64,000 nucleotides of DNA from an uncultured bacterium (GTDB taxonomy: Bacteria; Pseudomonadota; Alphaproteobacteria; Sphingomonadales; Sphingomonadaceae), in the NCBI GenBank assembly GCA_942636505.2, contig CALOGB020000056.1:248001-312000 (forward strand), in the 5' to 3' direction. Positions 9,201 through 16,021 of this stretch are shown here, one piece after another. Each line of letters begins with the position of its first letter. The stretch's first letter is position 1. The position numbers were made by a program, and so were the translations under genes. The notes under the pieces are model-generated. The model was not told the DNA's origin and did no database searches. It saw only the letters and a list, made by a program, of their open reading frames with translations.

Positions 9201-9424
9201 TCGACGCCGTTGATCTCCTGCTCGATCGGCGCGGCGACGGTTTCCGCGACCGTCTCGGCGGAGGCGCCGGGATAGGTCGCGCTGACGGTGACGGTGGGGG
9301 GGACGATGTCGGGATATTGCGACACCGGCAGCGTCATGTAGGCGATCGCACCGACGATCGTGATGATCACCGCGATCACGCCCGCGAAGATCGGCCGGGT
9401 GATGAAGAAGCGCGAGAAGCGCAT
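6248..9424 (-). CDS. HAE1-family RND multidrug efflux pump (AcrB/MexB-like)
   Basis: Inner-membrane proton-driven RND pump of about 1058 residues, full length for the AcrB/MexB group. It begins MRFSRFFITRPIFAGVIAV, the family N-terminus, and has the paired TM4 aspartates in GIVVDDAIVVVENVERN that relay protons. The repeated porter and funnel domains and the second membrane half (GLVVLIALAAKNAILVVEFAKQ) are intact. The start at 9424 follows a purine stretch and beats an upstream alternative that adds eleven untypical residues. It works with the adaptor upstream and the OprM-like channel downstream; a paired repeat separates it from the adaptor. Confidence 0.96.
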   Translation of the reverse strand: MRFSRFFITRPIFAGVIAVIITIVGAIAYMTLPVSQYPDIVPPTVTVSATYPGASAETVAETVAAPIEQEINGVDNMLYQSSQSTGDGKVTITVTFKIGTNLDAAQVLVQNRVAVAVPRLPEDVQRLGVVTRKTSPDFLMVVNLVSPDNSLDRGYISNYALTQVRDRLSRIDGVGDVQLFGARDYSMRVWIDPGRAAALDLTAGEIVAALRAQNVQVAAGTLGQPPYDKGNSAFQLNVETQGRLTDPKQFADVVIRTDAQGRQVRVSDVARVELGAQDYGANTYLSGKPTVIAAVFQRPGSNALGAAQAVTAEMESMSKRFPKGLEYKVIYNPTEFIAQSIDAVKHTLFEAMVLVVLVILVFLQKWRAAIIPIVAIPVSLIGTFAVLAAAGYSLNNLSLFGLVLAIGIVVDDAIVVVENVERNLEHGLSPLEAARTSMDEVSGALVAIVLVLCAVFIPTVFLTGLSGAFYRQFAVTISTATIISLLISLTLSPALAAMLLKPTAPADSGNRLTRTVRRAGDAFNRGFERMSDSYARLTARLVTAPRRMMIAYAALIAVTVGVFTITPSGFVPAQDQGYFLTVIQLPPGSSVERTDAVMQKVAKRILPLAGVKGAVMLAGFDGPSQTLAPNSAAAYIPLKSFEERKKLGVTLASIMAESQKATGDITEARLLIVPPPLIQGIGSAGGYRLMVQDQGGHGYADLGKTSYALIGQANQTKGLAQIYTFFDTATPRIFADVDRAKANLLGVPPERVFEALQVYLGSAFVNDFNLLGRTYRVTAQADAPFRNTTADIANLKTRSNSGQMVPVGSVSTFKDKTGPYRVVRYNLFPAVEVDGDTAKGYSSGQSLVAMEKLADTSLPAGYAHEWTGIAYQQKAAGSTAALVFGMAVVFVFLVLAAQYESLTLPLAIILIVPMCLLAAMTGVNLRGMDNNVLTQIGLVVLIALAAKNAILVVEFAKQAEEQDGLTPVEAAVRAAKDRLRPILMTSFAFILGAVPLVIATGAGAELRQALGTAVFFGMIGVTGFGLLFTPTFYVVARALALRFERRRPAPAATLQPAE

Positions 9425-9466
9425 GGTTTGTGTCCTCGAAAGAAGAGCGACGGACACGCCCCAACA

Positions 9467-9558
9467 CCACCCCGGCGGAGGCCGGGGCCCAATTGGGCGA
9501 ACCGCAGTGATTTAGTCGAAACGCTAACCCAATTGGGCCCCGGCCTTCGCCGGGGTGG
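9467..9558. repeat. Paired inverted repeat, family A, inside the efflux operon
   Basis: Same family as 697-803: CACCCCGGCGGAGGCCGGGG plus CCCAATTGGG on the left, and the inverse on the right at 9528-9558, with a 30-base spacer. It lies in the gap between the adaptor stop and the pump start, that is, within one transcription unit, where the hairpins could stabilise upstream mRNA or attenuate pump expression. Confidence 0.8.
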
Positions 9559-9562
9559 ACGC

Positions 9563-10840
9563 TTACTTGGCGAGCGTGGCCTCACCCGAGATGGGTTGGA
9601 CGGAGGCTGGCGCAGTGGTCCCCGAGGCGACCACGATCCGGCCGACCTTCGGCGCGACGGTCGCACCCGGCATCGCCATCTGAGTCCCCTGGATAATGAT
9701 CCGGTCGTTCGGCCCGATCCCCGAGCGCACGATCCGCAGGCCATCGACCACCGGGCCGAGTTCGACCGGCTTCTGGCTCACGACGTTCTTCGCATCGATC
9801 GTCAGCAGAACCTTCCGCGCCTGATCGGTCTGCACCGCATCGTCGGGCACCAGCAGAGCCTGCCGCGTCCCCGCACTTGCAAGGCGCATGTTGCCGAACA
9901 TCCCTGGAGTCAGGAAATACCCCGGGTTGGCGAGGACCGCGCGGCCACGGATCGTGCCCGAGCGCTGGTCGAGGCCGTTGTCGGTGAAGTCCAGCTTGCC
10001 CTTCCAGCGATGCTCGGTCTCGTCCTGCAACTGGATCTCGACCGCGGCCGGCGTCGCACCCGGCTGACGTGCGCGCTGCGTCTTGAGGTACAGCGCCTCG
10101 GAGCCGTCGAACGTGAAGTAAATCGGGTCGAGCGCGTTGATCGTCGTCAGCACCGTGCCGCCGGTGCCTTCGCCGCCCGCGACCTGGTTGCCCGCATCGA
10201 CGCGGCGATCGGAAATACGACCGCCGATCGGTGCGCGAACCTGGGTGAAGCCGACGTCGAGCGCGCGAGCACGTTCGCGAGCCTGCGCCGCGGCGAGTGC
10301 GGCCTGCGCTGCTTCGAGCCGACCGCGAAGGGCGTCGACTTCGCCTGCCGACACCGCCTCGTCGGCAACCAGGCGTTGTGCGCGACCAAGATCGGTGCGA
10401 GCCAGCGACAAGGCGCTCTTTGCACTGGCGACGTTTGCATGCGCCTCGGCCAAGGCAGCTGCGAACGGCCGAGAATCGATCGTGAAGAGCAATTGTCCCT
10501 TGCTGACGATTTCGCCGTCGCGGAAGTGGATGCCGGTGACTTCGCCGGCAACGCGCGGGCGAATTTCGACGGTGCGGCTAGGTGCGAAGCGGCCGACATA
10601 ATCGTCCCACTCGCTGACCTGCCGGACCAGCGGCGACGCGACCGTGACGGCGGCGGGCGGGGGTGCCGCCATCGCCGCGTCGGGATGATCGAACAGCTTC
10701 ACGCCGACCGCGCCTAGCAACGCGATCGGGACGAACACCATCGCGCCGCGCTGCCATGCGGGCCGTCGATGGCGGTCTGCGGGCGGCGACGAAACGACGT
10801 CGGCGTCGTTCGCGGCCGTGATCGTGGTAAGTTGGTTCAC
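9563..10840 (-). CDS. RND efflux periplasmic adaptor (MexA/AcrA-like)
   Basis: Membrane-fusion protein of about 425 residues. An N-terminal hydrophobic anchor (AMVFVPIALLGAVGVKLF) is followed by barrel-sandwich half 1 (VEIRPRVAGEVTGIHFRDGEIVSKGQLLFTID), an alpha-hairpin (ALAEAHANVASAKSALSLARTDLGRAQRLV), barrel half 2 (FTQVRAPIGGRISDRRVDAG) and a beta-barrel. The true start is a GTG at 10840 that overlaps the stop of the preceding small gene in the four bases GTGA, so translation is coupled. There is no lipobox, so it is probably held by the uncleaved anchor. It bridges the pump and the outer-membrane channel. Confidence 0.94.
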   Translation of the reverse strand: MNQLTTITAANDADVVSSPPADRHRRPAWQRGAMVFVPIALLGAVGVKLFDHPDAAMAAPPPAAVTVASPLVRQVSEWDDYVGRFAPSRTVEIRPRVAGEVTGIHFRDGEIVSKGQLLFTIDSRPFAAALAEAHANVASAKSALSLARTDLGRAQRLVADEAVSAGEVDALRGRLEAAQAALAAAQARERARALDVGFTQVRAPIGGRISDRRVDAGNQVAGGEGTGGTVLTTINALDPIYFTFDGSEALYLKTQRARQPGATPAAVEIQLQDETEHRWKGKLDFTDNGLDQRSGTIRGRAVLANPGYFLTPGMFGNMRLASAGTRQALLVPDDAVQTDQARKVLLTIDAKNVVSQKPVELGPVVDGLRIVRSGIGPNDRIIIQGTQMAMPGATVAPKVGRIVVASGTTAPASVQPISGEATLAK

Positions 10841-11235
10841 GCTGCGATGCTCCGCTTCTGCTGGATGCCGACGCGCATGCCGGTCACGCTCTCGACGAGC
10901 GTTTCGATCTGTGCCTCGGCGAAACCGGCGGCGAGGAAACCTTGGATCTCGGCCATCGGCAACGCGAAGCCGCGGCGCCATGCGTACACGGCCATCCGCC
11001 GCAGCGCCTCGAGCCGGGGGTCGGCGAGCCGCGACGCGGTGCTGAGGCCGAACAGGCTGCCCATTGCGCGAGACATGCGGCTCGGGCCGGACAGGCTGCG
11101 CAACGTATCGCGCTTGGCGAGGGCGATGACGCTCCATTCCAGTGCGGAAAAGCCGGTCGGCGCAGGAGCCGCCACGGCTTGGGCGCGGCTGGTGACGGGC
11201 GAAGCGAACATGTTGTCGAGGTCGAGATAAGCCAT
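10837..11235 (-). CDS. Uncharacterised 132-residue protein leading the RND operon
   Basis: First gene of the efflux operon, with a good ribosome site (AAAGGGGGAC in the mRNA) before ATG 11235 and a GTGA overlap with the adaptor gene. The protein starts MAYLDLDNMFASPV, has an Ala/Pro linker, then a likely helical region (FSALEWSVIALAKRDTLRSL, RLEALRRMAVYAWRRGFALP, and AEIQGFLAAGFAEAQIETLVES). No signal peptide or membrane segment is evident, so it should be cytosolic. I do not recognise the family. The tight coupling suggests a role linked to pump expression or regulation, which is inference only. Confidence 0.72.
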   Translation of the reverse strand: MAYLDLDNMFASPVTSRAQAVAAPAPTGFSALEWSVIALAKRDTLRSLSGPSRMSRAMGSLFGLSTASRLADPRLEALRRMAVYAWRRGFALPMAEIQGFLAAGFAEAQIETLVESVTGMRVGIQQKRSIAA

Positions 11236-11276
11236 GGGATTGTCCCCCTTTTGATCTTGGGCAAGCGCTGGCCTTC

Positions 11277-11297
11277 GTCGGTGGACGGTCCACCGAC
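11277..11297. promoter_or_regulatory. Perfect 21-base palindrome in efflux leader
   Basis: Arms GTCGGTGGAC and GTCCACCGAC flank a single central G, 42 bases before the first gene's start. In DNA it could be an operator; in RNA it would be a tight hairpin next to the ribosome site. No known motif recognised. Confidence 0.45.
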
Positions 11298-11458
11298 GTC
11301 AGCTGGTCGCAGGGCGTGCGCGGTCGTTGCCGGCACATCACCGTGCCGCGCTTGCCCGCTTGGAATTTTCGAAAATCAGGCCGAAGCCGTCTTAGGATTG
11401 AACCGTGGTCATGGGTTGGTGTCCCCGGCTGCCCCATCCGAAGTAGGAGAGAGCTTCG

Positions 11459-11474
11459 ATACCAGTCGGTATAT
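11459..11474. promoter_or_regulatory. TetR-type operator, efflux promoter, copy 1
   Basis: ATACCAGTCGGTATAT, a near-perfect palindrome with one mismatch to the consensus TACCGNNCGGTA shared with 11509-11520 and 12165-12176. It lies upstream of the efflux operon and downstream of tetR. Confidence 0.65.
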
Positions 11475-11508
11475 AAACCTGGCGTTCATCTAGTCAACAA
11501 GACTTTTG

Positions 11509-11520
11509 TACCGGCCGGTA
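11509..11520. promoter_or_regulatory. TetR-type operator, efflux promoter, copy 2
   Basis: TACCGGCCGGTA, a perfect palindrome matching the site at the tetR start, set about 50 bases from copy 1. It is next to an AT-rich run that may be a promoter element, which fits repression of the efflux operon. Confidence 0.7.
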
Positions 11521-11550
11521 TTTTTTTCCGCGGCGCGGTAGAAAGCGTGT

Positions 11551-12165
11551 CTATTTGGTTGGCCACATGAGCATGCTCGTCTCGACGAGCTGCTGGAGTT
11601 CGGTGCAACTAGCGCCCGAGCCAGCCTGGATCGACAGCCCCTGCATGATCGCGAAGAGGTAGCGCATCAGCGCGTGCGACTCGAGGCCATCGGGGAACTC
11701 GCCCGCGGCCTTGGCTTCGTCGAACCGCTTCATCAGCGCGGCTTCGGACGACGCGCGGCGCTTGGCGACTTCGGCCTTGATCGGCTCGGCTTCGGCACTG
11801 CAGGCGACGCTGCTGATGACGCTCAGGCAGCCCTTGGGATCGCACGTGCTCATTTGCATCTGAAGCGCACCGCGAAGCAGGTTTTCCGCTACGGCACGCG
11901 CGGTTGGCGCGTCGAGCGCGGACGTCATATACGCTAGCTTCTCGCGCTCGTAGAGGTCGAGCGCCTTATGGAACAGGGCCTCCTTGTTGCCGAACGCGGC
12001 GTACAGGCTGGGCTTGGTGATCTTCATCTCGGCGGTCAGTTCCGCCATCGATGCGCCCTCGTACCCGTTGCGCCAGAACACGCGCAACGCACCCGCCAGT
12101 GCCTGGTCGAGATCGAACTCGCGGGGGCGGCCCTTGGGGGCGGTGAGCGTGCAAAGCCTATTCAT
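11551..12165 (-). CDS. TetR/AcrR-family transcriptional regulator
   Basis: A 204-residue regulator. Residues about 12-60 form the TetR helix-turn-helix domain (GRPREFDLDQALAGALRVFW, then YEGASMAELTAEMKITKPSLYAAFGNKEALF). The C-terminal part resembles the TetR_C domain of the AefR/YcdC-like subgroup, with MSTCDPKGCLSVISSVAC in the ligand domain; its cysteines could matter for sensing. It lies just upstream of the RND operon on the same strand. A palindrome covers its own start codon (12164-12177) and two similar ones precede the efflux operon, so it probably represses both. Confidence 0.92.
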   Translation of the reverse strand: MNRLCTLTAPKGRPREFDLDQALAGALRVFWRNGYEGASMAELTAEMKITKPSLYAAFGNKEALFHKALDLYEREKLAYMTSALDAPTARAVAENLLRGALQMQMSTCDPKGCLSVISSVACSAEAEPIKAEVAKRRASSEAALMKRFDEAKAAGEFPDGLESHALMRYLFAIMQGLSIQAGSGASCTELQQLVETSMLMWPTK

Positions 12166-12177
12166 ACCGTTCGGTAT
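12164..12177. promoter_or_regulatory. TetR-type operator over the tetR start codon
   Basis: ATACCGTTCGGTAT overlaps the reverse-strand start codon (12163-12165). It matches TACCGNNCGGTA exactly, suggesting autorepression. Confidence 0.7.
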
Positions 12178-12229
12178 ATAGTGAGAGCGCGCAAAAGGTC
12201 CAGTGACTGGAATATGTTGCCGGGGACGC

Positions 12230-13531
12230 TCACCGACCGACGGCGGTGTAGGCGAACCCGGCCTGCTCGACGTCGGCGCGCTGATAGACGTTGCGCAAGT
12301 CGACCATCACCGGCCCGGCCATCACGCGCTTCAACCGCGCGAGGTCGAGCGCGCGATACGCATCCCATTCGGTCACGATCACGACCGCGTCGGCACCCTC
12401 GGCTGCGTCATAGGCGTCCGCGCAATAGACGAGGTCGGGCATCATCGCCTTGGCCGGCACCATGCCTTCGGGATCGTGCGTGCGGACCGTCACGCCGGCA
12501 TCCGCCAGCGCCGTGGCAATCGCGAGGCTGGGCGCGTCGCGCATGTCGTCGGTATTCGGCTTGAACGTGAGGCCCAGCAGCGCGACGGTCTTGCCGCGCG
12601 GGTTCTCGCCGAGCGCGGTCAGCACCTTGCGCCCCATCGCGCGCTTGCGGCTGTCGTTCACCTTCACCACCGCTTCGACGATGTGAACCGGCGTCTGGTA
12701 GTCCTCCGCTGTCTTGAGCAGTGCCAGCGTGTCCTTGGGGAAGCACGAGCCGCCATAGCCCGGCCCGGCGTGCAGGAATTTCTTCCCTATGCGGTTGTCG
12801 AGCCCGATCCCACGCGACACGTCCTGGACGTCGGCACCGACCGCCTCGCACAGGTCGGCGATCTCGTTGATGAAGGTGATCTTGGTCGCGAGGAACGCGT
12901 TGGCCGCGTATTTGATCAGCTCGGATGTGCGGCGGCTGGTGAACAGGATCGGCGATTCGTTGAGGTAGAGCGGACGATACACGTCGCGCATCACCTGCTT
13001 GGCGCGCTCGTTGTCGGTGCCGATGACGATCCGGTCGGGGCGTTTGAAGTCGCCGATCGCGGCGCCTTCGCGGAGGAATTCGGGGTTCGAGACGACCGCG
13101 ACGTCGATGTCGGGACGCTTCTCGCGCAGGATCGCCTCGACTCGGTCGCCGGTGCCGACGGGGACGGTCGACTTGGTCACGACCACGGTCGGCCCGGTGA
13201 CTGCCGCGGCGATTTCCTCGGTCGCGGCGAACACGTAGCTGAGGTCGGCATGGCCATCGCCGCGCCGCGACGGCGTGCCGACCGCGATGAAGATCGCATC
13301 GGCGCCAGCGACCGCGCTGGCGAGATCTGTGGTGAAGGTCAGCCGTCCCGCGGCGACATTGGACGCGACGAGCTGGTCCAGGCCGGGTTCGAAGATCGGC
13401 ATGCGGCCGGCATGCAGCGCGTCGATCTTCGACTGGTCCTTGTCGACGCAGATCACGTCATGGCCGAAATCCGAAAAACAGGCGCCGGACACCAGGCCGA
13501 CATAGCCAGAACCGATCATCGTGATGCGCAT
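12230..13531 (-). CDS. ugd: UDP-glucose 6-dehydrogenase
   Basis: Cytosolic enzyme that oxidises UDP-glucose twice with NAD to UDP-glucuronate, a precursor for exopolysaccharide and glycan synthesis. Its 433 residues match the family. The NAD site is MRITMIGSGYVGLVSGAC at the N-terminus. The catalytic cysteine lies in GPGYGGSCFPKDTLALL near residue 260, followed by the C-terminal UDP-binding domain (LLGLTFKPNTDDMRDAPSL). It stands alone between tetR and a phasin gene on the other strand; no polysaccharide cluster is adjacent here. Confidence 0.96.
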   Translation of the reverse strand: MRITMIGSGYVGLVSGACFSDFGHDVICVDKDQSKIDALHAGRMPIFEPGLDQLVASNVAAGRLTFTTDLASAVAGADAIFIAVGTPSRRGDGHADLSYVFAATEEIAAAVTGPTVVVTKSTVPVGTGDRVEAILREKRPDIDVAVVSNPEFLREGAAIGDFKRPDRIVIGTDNERAKQVMRDVYRPLYLNESPILFTSRRTSELIKYAANAFLATKITFINEIADLCEAVGADVQDVSRGIGLDNRIGKKFLHAGPGYGGSCFPKDTLALLKTAEDYQTPVHIVEAVVKVNDSRKRAMGRKVLTALGENPRGKTVALLGLTFKPNTDDMRDAPSLAIATALADAGVTVRTHDPEGMVPAKAMMPDLVYCADAYDAAEGADAVVIVTEWDAYRALDLARLKRVMAGPVMVDLRNVYQRADVEQAGFAYTAVGR

Positions 13532-13662
13532 GGACGTTCCTCGTAAAAGCCGCGCGACCTATCGTGAGTAATGCGCGCGCGTGCAAGCTGGCGGGCGCAA
13601 CCAAAGCGGAGCATACCGGTTGAAACTTCGACCAAATGGCAGCGCAACACAGGAGAAAGACG

Positions 13663-14109
13663 ATGGTTGACGACTTCAAGCATGCAGTCGATGACGGTGC
13701 GAACGCGAGCAAGGCGGCGACCGACCGCGCGGCGGATGCGGCGAAGGGCGCCGCGGATACGATGCGCGAGAATGCCGGGAAGGCGCGCGATGCGTTCTCG
13801 GAGAAGGTGGTCGATCCGGCGCGGCGCGCTGGCGAGGCGATGAAGGAGTCGGGCGGCAAGATTGCCGAGGGTGGCGCGACGATCGGCAAGGCGATGATCG
13901 ACCAGGCCGAGCAGAACGCGCGCGAGGCATTCGCGGCGATGCGCGAGGCGGCAAGTGCCAGCGACCTGACCCAGGTGATGAAGATCCAGGGCGATTATCT
14001 GCGCGAGCAGAGCCAGCGGAGCATGAGCCAGGCACGCGAGATCGGCGAGCTGATCATGAAGTTCGGCAAGAACGCGGTCGCGCCGTTGCAGGGCGGCGGG
14101 ATCAAGTAA
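13663..14109 (+). CDS. Phasin family protein
   Basis: A 148-residue amphipathic helical protein. The N-terminal half is an Ala/Lys/Asp-rich repeat-like helix (ASKAATDRAADAAKGAADTM). The C-terminal part matches the phasin_2 pattern (FAAMREAASASDLTQVMKIQ, then YLREQSQRSMSQAREIGELI). Phasins coat polyhydroxyalkanoate granules, but this subgroup also occurs in strains without obvious granule genes nearby, as here, so granule binding is inference. The start at 13663 is chosen for the AGGAGAAAG site about ten bases upstream. A strong hairpin follows at 14171. Confidence 0.85.
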   Translation: MVDDFKHAVDDGANASKAATDRAADAAKGAADTMRENAGKARDAFSEKVVDPARRAGEAMKESGGKIAEGGATIGKAMIDQAEQNAREAFAAMREAASASDLTQVMKIQGDYLREQSQRSMSQAREIGELIMKFGKNAVAPLQGGGIK

Positions 14110-14170
14110 GCCGTCCGGCCGATACGTCGCTCTCCGTTTCGGGTGGAGCGGCGTACGGACGAGCAAGAAC

Positions 14171-14203
14171 GCCGCCGCTCCGACACTATGACGGAGCGGC
14201 GGC
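14171..14203. terminator. Hairpin between convergent phasin and pit genes
   Basis: Stem GCCGCCGCTCCG (14171-14182) pairs perfectly with CGGAGCGGCGGC (14192-14203) around a nine-base loop. It sits between two convergent genes and probably ends transcription from both sides, although no T-run follows. Confidence 0.6.
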
Positions 14204-14227
14204 GGACCAGCCTCAACTATTTCGCGC

Positions 14228-15226
14228 TTAGACGAACAGTCCTACCAGCCAGTACGTGCCGGCGCCGATCAGCCCCGCGGCGGGCAGAGTAAGCGTCCAA
14301 GCGACGACGATGTTGCTCGCGACGTTCCAGCGGACGGCGGACAGGCGCCGCGCGGCACCGACGCCGACGATCGAGCCGGTGATGGTGTGCGTCGATGATA
14401 CGGGAATTCCCCAGAACGTCGCGGCGAACAGCGTGATCGCGCCGCCGGTCTCCGCGCAGAACCCTTGTGCGGGGGTGAGGCGGGTAATCTTCGAGCCCAT
14501 CGTGTGGACGATCCGCCAGCCGCCCGACAGCGTGCCGAGCGCCATTGCCGCTTGGCAGGACAGCACGACCCAGAGCGGCACGTGGAATTCGCCGCCGAGC
14601 AGGCCCTGCGAATAGAGCAGCACGGCGATGATCCCCATCGTCTTCTGCGCATCGTTGCCGCCGTGCCCAAGCGAGTAGAGCGCGGCCGAGATCAGCTGGA
14701 GTTTGCGGAAGCGCTTGTCGACGCCGAGCGGGGTGAGCTTCAGGCTCGTCCACGCGACGATCAGGACGAGCATGAGCGCCAGCATCAGGCCGATCGCGGG
14801 TGAGGCGAAGATCGCGAGAACGGTCTTGATCACGCCGCTCCAGACAATCGCGCCGAAGCCGATCTTGGCGATGCCGGCGCCCAGGAGCCCGCCGATCAGC
14901 GCGTGGCTGCTGCTCGATGGGATGCCGAGCACCCAGGTGATGACGTTCCACGCGATCGCGCCCATCAGCGCGGCGAAGATCACCTGAGCGTCGATGACGT
15001 GCGCCTGGACGATGCCGGTGCCGACGGTCTGCGCGACGTGGAGGCCGAAGACGGCGAACGCGATGAAGTTGAAGAAGGCTGCCCAGAGCACGGCGTATTG
15101 CGGCTTCAGGACGCGTGTCGAGACGACGGTCGCGATCGAGTTCGCTGCGTCGTGGAGGCCGTTCAAGAAGTCGAACAGCAGCGCGATGCCGATGAGGCCG
15201 ATGAGGAGCGGGAGGGAGAGGATCAT
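14228..15226 (-). CDS. pitA: Inorganic phosphate transporter, PiT family
   Basis: A 332-residue inner-membrane low-affinity phosphate permease. It shows the two PiT signatures, FDFLNGLHDAANSIATVVST near the N-terminus and SLGHGGNDAQKTMGI in the middle, plus IPSSSSHALIGGL and the mirror IPVSSTHTITGSIVG in the second half. It is shorter than E. coli PitA, as is usual for the form paired with DUF47 proteins. The DUF47 (PhoU-like) gene precedes it on the same strand, separated by a paired repeat. DUF47 partners are thought to modulate Pit transport. Confidence 0.95.
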   Translation of the reverse strand: MILSLPLLIGLIGIALLFDFLNGLHDAANSIATVVSTRVLKPQYAVLWAAFFNFIAFAVFGLHVAQTVGTGIVQAHVIDAQVIFAALMGAIAWNVITWVLGIPSSSSHALIGGLLGAGIAKIGFGAIVWSGVIKTVLAIFASPAIGLMLALMLVLIVAWTSLKLTPLGVDKRFRKLQLISAALYSLGHGGNDAQKTMGIIAVLLYSQGLLGGEFHVPLWVVLSCQAAMALGTLSGGWRIVHTMGSKITRLTPAQGFCAETGGAITLFAATFWGIPVSSTHTITGSIVGVGAARRLSAVRWNVASNIVVAWTLTLPAAGLIGAGTYWLVGLFV

Positions 15227-15250
15227 GCCGCCGCTCCGGACGCCGTCGGA

Positions 15251-15357
15251 CTCCCCTCCCTGGAAGGGAGGGGCAGGGGGTGGGTCGGTATGGGGCGGGT
15301 GTCACGATCCGTCTCGGGCCGACCCACCCCCAACCCCTCCCTTCCAGGGAGGGGAGA
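15251..15357. repeat. Paired inverted repeat, family B (REPIN-like)
   Basis: CTCCCCTCCCTGGAAGGGAGGGG followed by GGGGGTGGGTCGG on the left faces CCGACCCACCCCC and CCCCTCCCTTCCAGGGAGGGGAG on the right. Each outer arm is a palindrome. It sits between the DUF47 and pit genes. Confidence 0.8.
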
Positions 15358-15373
15358 GGACAATGTCGACACC

Positions 15374-16021
15374 TTAAGCATGGTCGATGACCAGCCCCTG
15401 GATCTCGTTCGCGACATCCTCGAAGCGGTCGACGATCTTTTCCAGGCTGCTGTAGATCTCGCGGTTGATGATGAAGGTCATCGGGTCCGCACTGATCTTC
15501 GAGGCCTGGAACAGCGCGCGCAGGCCCGTGTCGTGGATGTCGTCGGCATGCCCCTCGATCTGGATCAGCCGTGCGGTCAGATCGTGCAACCGGCCTGCGT
15601 TGGTGCCGAGCGACCGCAGCAACGGGATCGCCTCCGCGGTAATCCGTGCAGCCTCGACGATGATCCCCGCCATGTCGCGCATCTGCGGTGAGAACTCGGT
15701 CACCTCGTAGAGCGCGATCGCGTTGGCGGTACCGTTCATCTGGTCGATCGCGTCGTCCATCACGCCGATCAAATCCGTAATCGCGCTGCGGTCGAACGGC
15801 GTCACGAACACGCGGCGGACGTCCTGGAGAACCTCGCGCGTGATATCGTCGGCCTCGTGCTCGCGCTTGACGATCTCGGCGATCTGACCCTCGATCGAGC
15901 CTTCGCCGTGGAGCAGCCGTGCAAGCGCATCGGCGCCGGCGACCAGGGTCGCGGCATGCGCGTCGAACAGTTCGAAGAACCGTCCCTGCTTCGGCATCAG
16001 CGACTGGAACCAGCCCAGCAT
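15374..16021 (-). CDS. DUF47 (PhoU-like) protein from internal start
   Basis: ATG 16021 lies within the longer frame and is preceded by AAAAGGAG in the mRNA with seven bases between AAGGAG and the start, the best ribosome site in this locus. The product would be a 215-residue all-helical DUF47 protein of normal family length (FFELFDAHAATLVAGADALARLL, EHEADDITREVLQDVRR, and FDRSAITDLIGVMDDAIDQM with the conserved metal-binding acidic pattern of PhoU-like proteins). The pit gene follows, so this is the expected Pit partner. I regard this as the main DUF47 product; whether the NUDIX part is also joined is open. Confidence 0.8.
   Translation of the reverse strand: MLGWFQSLMPKQGRFFELFDAHAATLVAGADALARLLHGEGSIEGQIAEIVKREHEADDITREVLQDVRRVFVTPFDRSAITDLIGVMDDAIDQMNGTANAIALYEVTEFSPQMRDMAGIIVEAARITAEAIPLLRSLGTNAGRLHDLTARLIQIEGHADDIHDTGLRALFQASKISADPMTFIINREIYSSLEKIVDRFEDVANEIQGLVIDHA

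Larger units (their letters stand above)
11236..11550 (-). promoter_or_regulatory. Efflux operon promoter and long leader region
   Basis: This 315-base gap between tetR and the efflux operon contains no convincing gene. It holds two TetR-type palindromes (11459-11474 and 11509-11520) and an AT-rich patch around 11505-11530. If transcription starts near the palindromes, the leader before ATG 11235 is over 200 bases. The leader contains a 12-base palindrome ATTTTCGAAAAT at 11365-11376 and an odd 21-base palindrome at 11277-11297. Confidence 0.55.

Noticed and set aside
8147..10717. Very long open frame on the plus strand opposite the RND pump and adaptor
   Set aside because: It lies opposite two clear genes, and its product is rich in Asp, Arg and His with no domain. 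High-GC codon bias creates such antisense frames.
9563..11437. A 624-residue frame running from the leader through the small gene into the adaptor
   Set aside because: Its first third is in the wrong frame over the small gene and is Arg/Pro rich; the adaptor start at GTG 10840 with the GTGA overlap is better.
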